This document shows, one piece after another, positions 30,931 to 40,039 of a DNA stretch of 64,000 nucleotides (position 1 is its first letter; each line of letters starts with the position of its first letter). Source of the stretch: Nymphaea colorata (lineage: Eukaryota; Streptophyta; Magnoliopsida; Nymphaeales; Nymphaeaceae). The translations under genes and the position numbers were made by a program. Location of the stretch: assembly GCF_008831285.2 (NCBI RefSeq), contig NC_045151.1:2349544-2413543 (forward strand), given 5' to 3'. Under the pieces are notes generated by a model, which saw nothing but the letters and a program-made list of their open reading frames with translations, was not told the DNA's origin and ran no database searches.

Positions 30931-32006
30931 CCAAGAGTTATAACCATGGCGGAATATCAACAAATAAGAATATCAGCGAAATATCGACAAATAAGAATTA
31001 TATAAGAAGCACAATGGGCAGGTGGTGGTGATAAGGTATTGTCGGCACTTCTGGACATGGTGACCAAAGACTCACCGAGGACCGAACAGTATGGCAGAAT
31101 ATTCCACCAGGATTCTCCTTTTCACCAGCAATTTTCTTCCACTGCCGGAAAATATAAAAAATCACCAAAAATTTACTGTGATCGATTTCTCCATCGTCTG
31201 TGGTCCAAATCTGACGTTCTACCCCTCGATTTGTTCAGAATTTCATCCTCTATCTTCCAGAATGGCTCTCCACAAGATTTGATTCCGATTCAGCACTAAT
31301 TTTGGGCTTGAAACTCTCGGGTATCGCCTAAGGAGGGGAAACTAGATTTCCGATTAGTAGATACTCAAATCCAGCATGAAAATCTTAAAAATGAGGGTGC
31401 CGAAGCACTCTCCGTCCATGGATCAACCTTTGAGAATGATCAGCTGATGGAAAACAGCTGGAAAGCCCTCAAATCGATCCGAGTGTCCCTTGGAAGGCAA
31501 TGGCGTCCACCTAAGAGTAGTTGTGCTTCAAAAAAAATTCGTTTCTCTCCAATGACAGTCTCAAAAATTTTGAAAAAATTCTCGAAGATCCTTGAGACGT
31601 AGACGATTCCAGAGACCTATGGCGCCATAGGTGAATCTTCCTAGAGAAACAGCGCCGAGGGTTTTCGTCACAGCTTCCCTGTCGGCTTCCTCTGTTTTTA
31701 TGCTTCTCACTGCCGTTTCGATGTAGACTCGTGAAGCCGCCGCCAGAATCGGGAATGGGCAGAGAGACTCTGCCGTTGAAGGTGAAGGCAGAAATGGAGG
31801 ACTCTGATGATGATGACTGAAAAAAGAAGAAACCGGAAAAGAACCCGAGGCTCAGCCTCACCGGTGAACACAGTCGGCTTTTGGAAGAGACCGACAGACA
31901 AAAAAACTGTATCCTGCTTGTTTTCAAATAAAAAATGAGGTGTCTGGTGGAAACGGGAACACTTTTGGTGAGATTCCACGTTACTTTCTCACTATTCTTT
32001 CTACAA
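30931..32006 (-). other. Leader of Copia element 27335-32261, no gag
   Basis: About 1.1 kb between protease and primer-binding site. An open frame of 169 codons (31511-32020, starting within the PBS) and several smaller ones have no gag or zinc-knuckle motif; it is Ser/Phe/Arg rich. It may be untranslated leader or unrelated sequence. Near 30950-31000 two AAATATCNACAAATAAGAAT-like units are repeated. Confidence 0.45.
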
Positions 32007-32019
32007 TGCTCTGATACCA
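32007..32019 (-). promoter_or_regulatory. tRNA-Met primer-binding site
   Basis: Minus strand TGGTATCAGAGCA directly adjoining the 5' LTR end at 32020, the standard plant initiator-tRNA-Met-type site. Confidence 0.9.
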
Positions 32020-32261
32020 TGAGAAAGAAAGTAGGAGGAAAAGAGAGAAACGAAGAAGATGAATGAGCTAAAAGATAATATTCATTCCATATAAGTATGA
32101 GTATTTATACAAGTTTACATATATGTACACATCGAAAAATCTTGGGATTGGAAGATCTCAATCTTGTGTAAAAGGAAAGATTATCTTGATTATATCTTTC
32201 CTGAAAATTAGCTTGCTGATTTTCTTCTCATATATTAGTTTGTTGATTTTCCCCTCCAATA
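32020..32261 (-). repeat. 5' LTR of Copia element 27335-32261
   Basis: 242 bp, plus strand TGAGAAAGAAAGTAGG to CCCTCCAATA, aligned end to end with 27335-27578 with around 18 differences. Confidence 0.88.
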
Positions 32262-32506
32262 AGAGGGACCTGGCAACTCTGTTCACGGAGGACGACAAGG
32301 TGAAGGCGTTAGTTGTTCGCCTGCTTGGAGGAGCAGCTCAACAAGGTGAACCAGTTCTGCGAGTCCAAAGAGGCCAAGTTTCTTGAGAGAGGCCACATAC
32401 TCAAGAAGCAGCTCCATGTCCTTCTCGACCTAAAGCGCATGTTTCATGATAGTCAGCGGAGGGTATCCTCTGCCAGGAGAGCCTCACTGGCACGGGGAAG
32501 GGATTG
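32262..32506 (+). pseudogene. PHO1: PHO1-like SPX exon 2 (3' part)
   Basis: Continues the PHO1-like exon after the Copia insertion. GDLATLFTEDDKVKA is followed after a one-base frameshift by ACLEEQLNKVNQFCESKEAK, FLERGHILKKQLHVLLDLKR and MFHDSQRR. This is the central SPX block of PHO1 (ELNKVNQFY, EAEFLERGEILKKQL in relatives). The downstream SPX end and all EXS exons up to the last are missing before 32784. Confidence 0.8.
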
Positions 32507-32654
32507 ACGGTGGTGGATGCCACAGGGAAGGTGAAGGCAATGAAGATGGAATAAAAGGGAAGAAGGAGAAGGGGTAGCAGATCGAGTTGCTGGCGAATCT
32601 GGGATGAGTCAAGGTAGAGTCCACTTGGATCTACCTACTTCCAAAAAAAAAAAA
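32507..32654. other. Junction between SPX block and terminal exon
   Basis: Continues with GAAGG-rich sequence (GAAGATGGAATAAAAGGGAAG) that may be decayed coding or intron. The roughly 400-500 codons that normally separate the SPX block from the last EXS exon are absent, so an internal deletion lies here. Confidence 0.4.
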
Positions 32655-32783
32655 AAATTTACATAAAAAAAATTTTAAGTTTACACAAAAAAAATTTTTG
32701 CTTGCATTATATATATATATATATATATATATCTTCGTGAAAGAGGTTTATGGCACTATAGATTTATGTGGTTTCATTGACAG

Positions 32784-32883
32784 GCTAGAGAATGAACACT
32801 TGAACAATGTGGGTAAGTTCAGGGCTGTGAAGGCGGTGCAGCTTCCTTTTCAGGAGATGGATGACGATGAGGAAATAGTTTGA
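32784..32883 (+). pseudogene. PHO1: PHO1-like terminal exon, copy 1
   Basis: Follows a TTCATTGACAG acceptor and encodes [32 protein letters not shown] and a stop. This is the characteristic C-terminus of PHO1 after the EXS domain, and the exon start matches the expected boundary. It is intact by itself but has no adjacent EXS exons. Confidence 0.82.
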
Positions 32884-33210
32884 TTGATTAAAGACTAGGA
32901 GAATTGCTAAGTTGGCTTTCTTAAACCCAATAAGATCGTGCTAAGGGAGATTTGATCCGGTTATAGAAATCTCAACACTTATTCAGTTTGAGGTCTTATG
33001 GTATTTGTGAAACTCTGGATGTTTATATATATATATTGATATATATAAGCATGTTTGTATTGGATTCAGATTGTAAAATTAAATTTTTGGTTTGGATATG
33101 ATTTTTCCTAGTTCATATTTGAATCCAATAAAACAATAAAGAGTATATCTGATTGGACAAAAAATTTACATAAAAAAATTTTAAGTTTACACAAAAAAAA
33201 TTTTTGCTTG

Positions 33211-33266
<56 letters not shown>

Positions 33267-33315
33267 TCGTGAAAGAGGTTTATGGCACTATAGATTTATG
33301 TGGTTTCATTGACAG

Positions 33316-33415
33316 GCTAGATAATGAACACTTGAACAATGTGGGTAAGTTCAGGGCTGTGAAGGCGGTGCCGCTTCCTTTTCAGGAGATGGATGACGAT
33401 GAGGAAATAGTTTGA
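33316..33415 (+). pseudogene. PHO1: PHO1-like terminal exon, copy 2
   Basis: Same acceptor and reading as 32784-32883 with two changes: LDNEHL for LENEHL and VPLPFQ for VQLPFQ. It keeps an open frame to the same TGA. The VPLPF reading is the commoner form in the family, so copy 2 may be closer to the ancestor at that site. Confidence 0.8.
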
Positions 33416-33746
33416 TTGATTAAAGACTAGGAGAATTGCTAAGTTGGCTTTCTTAAACCCAATAAGATCGTGCTAAGGGAGATTTGATCCGGTTATAGAA
33501 ATCTCAACACTTATTCAGTTTGAGGTCTTATGGTATTTGTGAAACTCTGGATGTTTATATATATATATATATATTTGAGGTCTTATGGTATTTGTGAAAC
33601 TCTGGATGTTTATATATATATATTGATATATATAAGCATGTTTGTATTGGATTCAGATTGTGAAATTAAATTTTTGGTTTGGATATGATTTTTCCTAGTT
33701 CATATTTGAATCCAATAAAACAATAAAGAGTATATCTGATTGGACA

Positions 33747-34196
33747 TTCTATATATCGTGCAATAACAAAAGAAACGAATTCCCTATTTCATGTTTAATT
33801 TCCATACGGGTTCTGATCTATATTTTCATGTTAGAAAGGAATGAACCTCGACCCAATTCCTGCAACTGCAACCCCTTGGCTGGACGATCATTTGATTAAA
33901 ATGTAACTTCTAGGGGGAGGAGAACTTTTTTAGAACCTATTCCAGGATGCCATGGCAATCAAAGACATGTTAATTAGCACAAGACTACCCGAGCCCATAT
34001 TGCTGCATCAAATAATTTTCCAATATCTCAAATCAAGCACTTGGTGCTTGGTTTGATTCATTAATGGCTTATTGAGACTCAACTCATAATGTGACTGTCC
34101 AAAACTTCTTTCAAGCAGCCGTGAAGAAAATTGTTAGTATTGTCTAACCAATGCCATGCTTGCAGTTCTACGCGTTCATGGTCCGCCATAGCCAGA
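33747..34196. other. Spacer, no gene seen
   Basis: Sequence downstream of the duplicated PHO1 tail. No protein-like frame or transposon end. Confidence 0.45.
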
Positions 34197-34472
34197 ACCC
34201 CATTTTGAGGCAGAATAATCCATTTTCAGCAGTCTTGCCCTCTTCTACTGTTCCTCTACTCTCTGGTCAGATTTTCTCTTCCAGCATCCTTCCCCATTCT
34301 GGAGTCCGGACCACAACAAATTAAGCTGCCGGTGTCCAACCTCGGGTGAAATGTTTCCATCTGCATAGGCAAGGTTTTTCACTTTTCAAATGTAATCTCT
34401 CTCAACCAGTTTCCATCTCATGGTTTTTATGCATTTTCAGTCTTACCCTTATGAATCTTTTATTAGTTTCAT

Positions 34473-34531
<59 letters not shown>

Positions 34532-34870
34532 TAATTTCCTGCACGTCTTTAACCATGTGCTGCAGTAGGCTTTAAGTTTTTTAATTTTCCAGTTTTTTTC
34601 TTCGGTTCTAAACCACTCGTTGGAATTCTTTTACCTTTCATTTCTATTCAACAGATTCAAGCCAACTTTTGTAGCGTTGCTTCAAAGTGCTTTTGGTTGG
34701 CAACAGGTTAAAATCTGATTGTGATTAACCAAGCACTAATTTAATTTCTCTCATTTTCTTGAAGCTAAGAAGATCATGTTATAAAATTGTGAGCAGTAAA
34801 AGGTGTTTTGAGTTGTCATTTTTCAATATCATTTTCTCGTTGATAACATGAGCAAATAAGTTTACATTGT
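34197..34870. repeat. Dispersed duplicate of 6003-6835
   Basis: Same order of words as 6003-6835 (see there). Contains (TA)n and (GA)n tracts at about 34474-34530 followed by the single arm TTAATTTCCTGCACGTC to AGGCTTTAAGTTTT, which in the other copy is doubled as a palindrome. Confidence 0.75.
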
Positions 34871-35184
34871 TGTTATTTTAATATTTGTTTTGTATTTTAA
34901 CATTATTTTTATAGATATTATATATTTAATGTTTTGGTGATGAAGCTTACGCTTGAGTTTGCCTCAGACCACTCTGCATCCCTTCACACACGCCTAACAC
35001 TTTTCTCTTCAATACGTTCAACTTTGAGCTGAAGGCTCCCTCTGTATTGCTAATCTATGTGCAAAATCTGACTGTTGCAGCTCTGTTTTTGGTGTTTCAA
35101 GCCCGATAAAACAACAACAAGGCGCTTATAAGCTGTGTTGGAGGTGAGGATACATCATCAACTTGCAGAAAACAAAGTGAATGA
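34871..35184. other. Spacer flanking the Gypsy element
   Basis: No gene seen. CTAACACTTTTCTCTTCAAT and GAGCTGAAGGCTCCCTCT resemble 59740-59800, suggesting a small shared repeat. Confidence 0.4.
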
Positions 35185-35490
35185 TGTTAAGTTCTGATTG
35201 TGAACAGAGTTTTGAAGAGAGCAAGAGAGCAGAGTGAGAAGGAAGAGATGGAAGGGAGTAAGAGAAATTGGAATTAGAACCATGAACCTTTCATTAACAA
35301 CTAAGGCCTTATAACCAGAAGTGGAGGCATCAAAACAAGCAACGTGGCTAACCCACTAACAGGAACTAACTTCTCGCAAGGTAGTGGGAAACCCCCACTA
35401 CATGGAATAACTGAAATCAACATAACTGATGACGCCTACTAACCGTTACCACGATGCCACAATGGCCATTACACGATTAAGGTCGTGACA
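35185..35490 (-). repeat. 3' LTR of Gypsy element
   Basis: Plus strand TGTTAAGTTCTGATTG to AAGGTCGTGACA. The polypurine tract (minus CCGAGGGAGGTCGAT, 35491-35505) adjoins it. Confidence 0.95.
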
Positions 35491-35836
35491 ATCGACCTCC
35501 CTCGGAACTGTTCTTGTCCTCAAGAATAGCAATTTGATTCAATTCGGATATGATGGGGAATTGAGCCTTAATTTCATTATAATCTTCCCATGTCGCCTCA
35601 TCATCATGTAAATTGGCCCATTTAACAAGTACTTGGATGACTGCCGCATTGTTACGCTTCACCAAACGGCGATCCAGTATTGCCTCAGGTTCGGACCGAA
35701 TTAGGCCCTCCTTATCAGTGACAGGTGGTGTAGTGATTGGTACTTGTCCTTCCCCAACTCGTCGTTTTAGTAACGACACATGAAAAACTGGGTGGATTGC
35801 GCAGGATGGAGGTAGGTCGAGTTTGTAAGCCACCAA
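35477..35836 (-). CDS. Gypsy integrase tail and chromodomain
   Basis: 119-codon open block: VAYKLDLPPSCAIHPVFHVS and LLKRRVGEGQ of the integrase C-terminal region, then a chromodomain with EPEAILDRRLVKRNN, IQVLVKWANLHDDEATWEDY and IKAQFP. Chromodomains of these elements guide integration to particular chromatin. The aromatic positions are in part conserved (W of VKWA, W of ATWED). It was joined to the 953-codon pol block; a TAG at about 35925 separates them, where relatives have a Gln codon. The reading after the TAG is open to the LTR. Confidence 0.85.
   Translation of the reverse strand: MVAYKLDLPPSCAIHPVFHVSLLKRRVGEGQVPITTPPVTDKEGLIRSEPEAILDRRLVKRNNAAVIQVLVKWANLHDDEATWEDYNEIKAQFPIISELNQIAILEDKNSSEGGRLSRP
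35491..35505 (-). promoter_or_regulatory. Polypurine tract of Gypsy element
   Basis: Minus strand CCGAGGGAGGTCGAT directly before the LTR start TGTCACGACC. It overlaps the last codons of the chromodomain frame. Confidence 0.8.
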
Positions 35837-35926
35837 TCCTATCCGGGCTAGTAAACGGAAGGGCCCATAATACTTGGCTGCAAGCTTGAGGTTGGTACGG
35901 ATAGCTAGTGAGCTTTGCCTGTAAGG

Positions 35927-38788
35927 CTAGGGCTTTAAGAACACCCAGTCTCCTACAGCGAACTCCCTCTCACTCCGTTGTATGTCAGCTTGAATCTTCA
36001 TGTGGTTCTGTGCTTGAACGAGCGAGTCAGATAATAAGCGCACCATTTGAGCATGCCTGGTCGTGTAGTCTGCAACCACGGCTACAGAGGTCTGTTCGCC
36101 GCGAATTCCAGGAATGGGAGGTGGCGAGTAACCCACCTCGAAGGGTGAACTCTTGATGGCCGTATGGTAGGAACTATTGTACCAGAATTCAGCTAGTGAC
36201 AACCAAGTGTTCCAAGTGCTCGGTCGATTGAAACACATTGCTCTTAGATAATGTTCGAGACATTGATTGAGTCTTTCTGTTTGGCCATCAGATTGGGGAT
36301 GATATGCTGAACTAAGGGCCAGCTGGGTGCCGAATCTTTTGAAGAGCTCACGCCACATATTGCTGGTGAAGACTTTGTCTCGGTCTGAGACCATTGTTTC
36401 CGGAAGTCCGTGGTGCTTGAACACATTGTCGAAGAGAGCTTGCGCCACTTGAATGGCAGTGAATGGATGCGCCATGGCAATGAAGTGGCCGTACTTAGAG
36501 AATCTATCCACCACCACTAATATCACCTCCTTGCCTTGCGAATGAGGCAATCCTTCTATGAAATCAAGCGCAATGTCCTTCCAATTGCCTGCTGGAATTG
36601 GTAGGGGCTGAAGTAAACTGGGGTTTGCCACGGTTTCAGATTTGCAACATTGGCATGTGTCACAATTAGCAACGTATTGATCTACTTCCTTCTTGAGGCC
36701 AGGCCAATAAAAATGTCTTTTGATTCGTTTATAAGTTGCTAACCTGCCCGAGTGCCCTCCAATGGCTGCATCATGTAATTGTTGAATAATCTCGTGGCGA
36801 AGATTGCTGGAACAGCCGATATAGAGGCGGTTTTTGTAACGCAGCAAGCCATGTTGCAGCTTGAATTTGGGTCTGCCATCAGGAGCTAGTAATAACTCCT
36901 CTTTGATTTGAGTTGCCTTGGTGTCCCCAATATAACTCTTCTCAACGGAAGCCCTCCAGGCTGGAATGACTGAGGATATAGCGCTAACCTCGTTTGGAAT
37001 GTTGTTTGTGTTAGCGAAGCGTGAAAGAGCATTGGCTGCCTTGTTATCAAATCCCCTTCGATAGGTGATAGAGAAGTTCAGCCCCATCAAACGAGAGACA
37101 CCCTTCCATTGTAAGTTTGTATGAACCTTCTGATCCGTAAGAAATTGTAAACTGCGATGATCCGTCTTGATCACAAAATGGGCTCCCTCCAGATAATGTT
37201 GCCAACGCGTCACTGCCGATAGGACAGCCATCAACTCCTTTTCGTAGGTGGCCAATCCAGCATTGCGAGGACCTAATGCTTCACTCATGTAGGCGATTGG
37301 ATGCCCATGTTGAGTTAAGACTGCCCCTATGCCCCGTTCCGATGCATCTGTTTCCAAGACAAATCCACTATTAAAGTCAGGATATGCAAGTATGGGAGAA
37401 GTGGATAGGAGATGCTTGAGATTTGTGAAAGCCTCATCTGCGGCTGGAGACCAGCAGAAGGCGTCCTTCTTGAGGAGGTTAGTTAGGGGTTGCGCCACCA
37501 TGCCGTAATGCCGTATGAATTTTTGGTAGTAACCAGATAAGCCGAGGAAACCCCTCAACTCTCGGACGGTTTTAGGTGTGGGCCAGCTCAGTATGGCTTC
37601 CACTTTCCTTGGGTCGGTACTGACTCCTTCGCCCGATATGACGTGTCCCAAGTAATCAACTTTAGTCATGCCAAACTCGCATTTGGATAACTTGAGGTAG
37701 AATTGTTGACGGCGTAGTAACTCTAGCACCATCGCAAGATGCTCAATGTGCAAGGTCCACTCGCGACTGTAAATCAATATCTCGTCAAAAAATACCAGGA
37801 CAAATTGACGTAAGAATGGAGCCAAAACCTGATTCATTAAGGACTGAAAGGTGGCCGGGGCATTAGTAAGACCAAAGGGTAGCACCATGAACTCATAATG
37901 GCCTTGGTGCGTCCGAAATGCCGTTTTAGGCACGTTCTCCTCCTTCATAAGGATTTGGTAGTACCCAGCCCGTAAGTCGAGCTTGGAGAATACCTTGGCG
38001 CCATGTAGTTCATCAAGAAGGTCATCAATGATTGGAATCGGATATCGATCCTTGATCGTCCGACAGTTGAGTTGACGGTAATCTACACACAGTCGCCAGC
38101 TACCATCCTTCTTTTTAACAAGCAAGACGGGCGAGGCGAAGGGACTGTGACTGTGGCGGATGAACCCAGCATCCAATAGGTTTTGCACTTGGACCTCGAT
38201 CTCCCGTTTTTGGTGGTATGAGTAGCGATATGGGCGGACGGCTATGGGTGGAATCCCCGAAACTAGTGTGATCCCGTGGTCATGAGAACGTTGAGGTGGG
38301 AGTTTCTTGGGTTCTTCAAACAAGTCGCCGAAGGAGCGAAGCAAGGAATGCAACCTGTCTTGGAAATCCATGGGGAGGTCCGATCTGCTGCAAGTAGGAA
38401 ATCCAAGCGAATTTGATGGTGAAAGCGCTGGCAGCTGGTGGTTAATCTGAAATACCCAAGCCATGTGCTCGATCTGCTGAATGTTGATGTTTTGGGAAGT
38501 ACTACTAGCTATGAGACAACTGAGCTCCTCCAAGTGTTTTAAATCACCACGATGGCCCTTGAGAATAACCTCCTTCCCGTTCTTTTTAATAGTGGCCTGG
38601 GACTGCACAAAATCGAAAGTGATGGGGTTCACCTCCTGCATCCAATCAGTACCCAAGACAAGGTCGTAAGTACCAAGATCAAGAATAAGAAAATCACGTC
38701 GAAAGTAACTGCCGCACATCTCCCAGCTCAAGTCAGGGCAAGTTTTGGAGCACCGGACTCTGGTTCCATTGGCTAGAGCAATGGTCAT
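35927..38788 (-). CDS. Gypsy pol: protease end, RT, RNase H, integrase
   Basis: 953 codons open. Residues 1-55 are the protease C-terminus with DLVLGTDWM. RT spans roughly 185-350 with SPVLLVKKKDGSWRLCVDYR, YPIPIIDDLLDELHGA, FSKLDLRAGYYQI, LPFGLTNAPATFQSLMN and the active site FFDEILIYS near residue 334, where the second catalytic Asp is Glu. RNase H follows (VLETDASERGIGAVLTQ, TYEKELMAVLSA, IKTDHRSLQFL). Integrase has the HHCC finger (HDAAIGGHSG, CDTCQCCK), the DDE region (DFIEGLP, VSDRDKVFTS, AYHPQSDGQTERLNQCLE) and a GPY-type end cut by the TAG at about 35925. A frameshift near 38788 separates it from the protease DTG. Confidence 0.92.
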   Translation of the reverse strand: MTIALANGTRVRCSKTCPDLSWEMCGSYFRRDFLILDLGTYDLVLGTDWMQEVNPITFDFVQSQATIKKNGKEVILKGHRGDLKHLEELSCLIASSTSQNINIQQIEHMAWVFQINHQLPALSPSNSLGFPTCSRSDLPMDFQDRLHSLLRSFGDLFEEPKKLPPQRSHDHGITLVSGIPPIAVRPYRYSYHQKREIEVQVQNLLDAGFIRHSHSPFASPVLLVKKKDGSWRLCVDYRQLNCRTIKDRYPIPIIDDLLDELHGAKVFSKLDLRAGYYQILMKEENVPKTAFRTHQGHYEFMVLPFGLTNAPATFQSLMNQVLAPFLRQFVLVFFDEILIYSREWTLHIEHLAMVLELLRRQQFYLKLSKCEFGMTKVDYLGHVISGEGVSTDPRKVEAILSWPTPKTVRELRGFLGLSGYYQKFIRHYGMVAQPLTNLLKKDAFCWSPAADEAFTNLKHLLSTSPILAYPDFNSGFVLETDASERGIGAVLTQHGHPIAYMSEALGPRNAGLATYEKELMAVLSAVTRWQHYLEGAHFVIKTDHRSLQFLTDQKVHTNLQWKGVSRLMGLNFSITYRRGFDNKAANALSRFANTNNIPNEVSAISSVIPAWRASVEKSYIGDTKATQIKEELLLAPDGRPKFKLQHGLLRYKNRLYIGCSSNLRHEIIQQLHDAAIGGHSGRLATYKRIKRHFYWPGLKKEVDQYVANCDTCQCCKSETVANPSLLQPLPIPAGNWKDIALDFIEGLPHSQGKEVILVVVDRFSKYGHFIAMAHPFTAIQVAQALFDNVFKHHGLPETMVSDRDKVFTSNMWRELFKRFGTQLALSSAYHPQSDGQTERLNQCLEHYLRAMCFNRPSTWNTWLSLAEFWYNSSYHTAIKSSPFEVGYSPPPIPGIRGEQTSVAVVADYTTRHAQMVRLLSDSLVQAQNHMKIQADIQRSEREFAVGDWVFLKP

Positions 38789-38920
38789 ATCCGGGCCGTC
38801 CAGACATCTAGGTTAAGAGCATCAACCAATTTGGAGTTAAGAAAGGTTGTGGTACTCCCTGTATCTAATAGAATCAAGACTGGCTTTTGACGGATGTGCC
38901 CCCTCAATTTTAAGGTGCCT
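38789..38920 (-). pseudogene. Gypsy protease active-site segment, out of frame
   Basis: Between a TGA at about 38920 and the frameshift near 38788 the minus strand reads GTLKLRGHIRQKPVLILLDT and then GSTTTFLNSKLVDALN. The LLDTGST at 38851-38871 is the retropepsin active site. The TGA lies where relatives continue from the zinc-knuckle protein into protease. Confidence 0.8.
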
Positions 38921-39243
38921 CAGCCGGTACTCCCATTAATGGCGTGCATGGAGAGTTCCACAAGTTGCTCATCCGGGCTTGGGAGTGGGTGGTCTTCCTC
39001 GAGGCTGCCCTCATCTGAACCGGTTTCATCCAAGACGTGAGCTTCACCATGCGGATGAGGTCTGCAAGAGTGTCCGCGAACCCAAGGGGCACCGCAGCGG
39101 TAACATGTGGGATCCTTCTTGACCGGATGTTGATCCCGTGGGGTTTTCAGTCCGCCAGAAGGGAAGGGGGTGGACGACGAGCTACGAAATTGGTGTTTTG
39201 CAAGTGACTTCAAGGCTGCTTCGTGCAACTTGGCCTTGGCCAT
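38920..39243 (-). pseudogene. Gypsy gag C-terminal part with zinc knuckle
   Basis: Reads AKAKLHEAALKSLAKHQF, then CYRCGAPWVRGHSC, a CX2C...HX..C-like knuckle with an enlarged spacing (CX2CX7HX1C, not the classic CX2CX4HX4C). An acidic linker (DETGSDEGSLEEDH) and LVELSMHAINGSTG follow before the TGA. It is in a different frame from 39210-40019. Confidence 0.8.
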
Positions 39244-40019
39244 GGCCTCCTGAATCGTGAGGGGTGTGTGGGCCCGGACGAGGGGCTGAAGTGGGTCGTA
39301 AGTCCACCAAGAAAACAGGAAATGAAGTACTTATCAGACAGGGTGACGTGAGCACGTAACACGTGTCCTTGTAGCTCCTCGAAGCGCTTGATGTAATCAG
39401 CGACACTTCCTGTTTGTTTGAGGTGGTTGAATTCAGTAATGACGGTTTCAGAATCTTGAACGCGAAATCTATCGCATAATCGATTCACGAATTGAGGCCA
39501 GGTGAGGTCATTGTGGTGGAGCAGTTCATTGGACAGGCAAGTGTCTCCTTCTTCGTTGAGATGGAGGCGGGCGAGCTTTACCTTACGGTGTTCCTCAACG
39601 TCATGGACATCAAAGTATTGCTCACATTTTTGAATCCAATATCTGGGATTAGTCGGTGTGAACTCGGGAAAATGGAGGCGAAATGAAACATCACTAGAAC
39701 GCCGCATCGTAGGGGGAACGGGAGGTTGTGCAGTAGCGGGTGAAGCGGATGATGTTGCTCCCGTTGAGGTGGGGTGGGAAGGTGGTGCTCCTAAGAGTCC
39801 GCGATTATCAGAGTCCGTGCCCATCTGAGGACAGGAAGCCCTCGCGTCCTGTAAGTCGGTGAACTTTTGATCAGCTTGCTTCAAGTATTGCTCCATGCGT
39901 TGCCAAGATTCCTGAAGACGAAGGTTAATTTCTTGGCGAAAGTCGGCCATGGAGGACTCCAACCATTGGACCAGATCATCAGGTGCTTTGCTGTCGGTGG
40001 TTTTGGAGCGTGTAGCCAT
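39210..40019 (-). CDS. Gypsy gag, N-terminal part
   Basis: 269 codons from MATRSKTTDSK. A Gln/Glu-rich helical segment (SMADFRQEINLRLQESWQRM) precedes a Pro/Ser/Thr linker and the conserved gag core: FRLHFPEFTPTNPRYWIQKC, EQYFDVHDV, KVKLARLHLNEEG, TWPQFVNRLCDRF, GSVADYIKRFEELQGHV and YFISCFLGGL. The final 25 codons are out of the family frame, because a frameshift near 39240-39290 moves the true continuation into 38920-39243. The start codon lies 21 bases from the tRNA-Met primer-binding complement. Confidence 0.85.
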   Translation of the reverse strand: MATRSKTTDSKAPDDLVQWLESSMADFRQEINLRLQESWQRMEQYLKQADQKFTDLQDARASCPQMGTDSDNRGLLGAPPSHPTSTGATSSASPATAQPPVPPTMRRSSDVSFRLHFPEFTPTNPRYWIQKCEQYFDVHDVEEHRKVKLARLHLNEEGDTCLSNELLHHNDLTWPQFVNRLCDRFRVQDSETVITEFNHLKQTGSVADYIKRFEELQGHVLRAHVTLSDKYFISCFLGGLTTHFSPSSGPTHPSRFRRPWPRPSCTKQP

Positions 40020-40024
40020 CCTGT

Positions 40025-40037
40025 GGCTCTGATACCA
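40025..40037 (-). promoter_or_regulatory. tRNA-Met primer-binding site of Gypsy element
   Basis: Minus strand TGGTATCAGAGCC, two bases from the 5' LTR at 40040. Confidence 0.93.
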
Positions 40038-40039
40038 CT

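Larger units (their letters stand above)
27335..32261 (-). mobile_element. Copia LTR retrotransposon inside PHO1-like exon 2
   Basis: 4.9-kb element with LTRs 27335-27578 and 32020-32261, a PBS at 32007-32019, a polypurine tract at 27579-27592 and a 5-bp target duplication AAAGG/AGAGG (27330-27334 and 32262-32266, one mismatch). It reads on the minus strand as leader, protease, integrase, RT, RNase H. No gag is recognisable. LTRs differ at roughly 8% of positions by eye, so it is clearly older than the elements at 8.9 and 35.2 kb. Removing it and one target copy restores the PHO1 reading frame TKGDLATLFTED. Confidence 0.9.
32655..33746. repeat. Tandem duplication of the PHO1 terminal exon region
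   Basis: Unit 1 about 32655-33158 and unit 2 about 33159-33746 both start with TTTACATAAAAAAA and ATTTTTGCTTGCATT, pass through a (TA)n tract, the terminal exon and the 3' UTR, and end TATCTGATTGGACA. Unit 2 has a longer (TA)n (33216-33264) and an inner duplication of about 50 bp (33520-33573 and 33574-33625). The units are nearly identical outside these tracts, so the duplication is recent compared with the decay of the exons. Confidence 0.9.
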
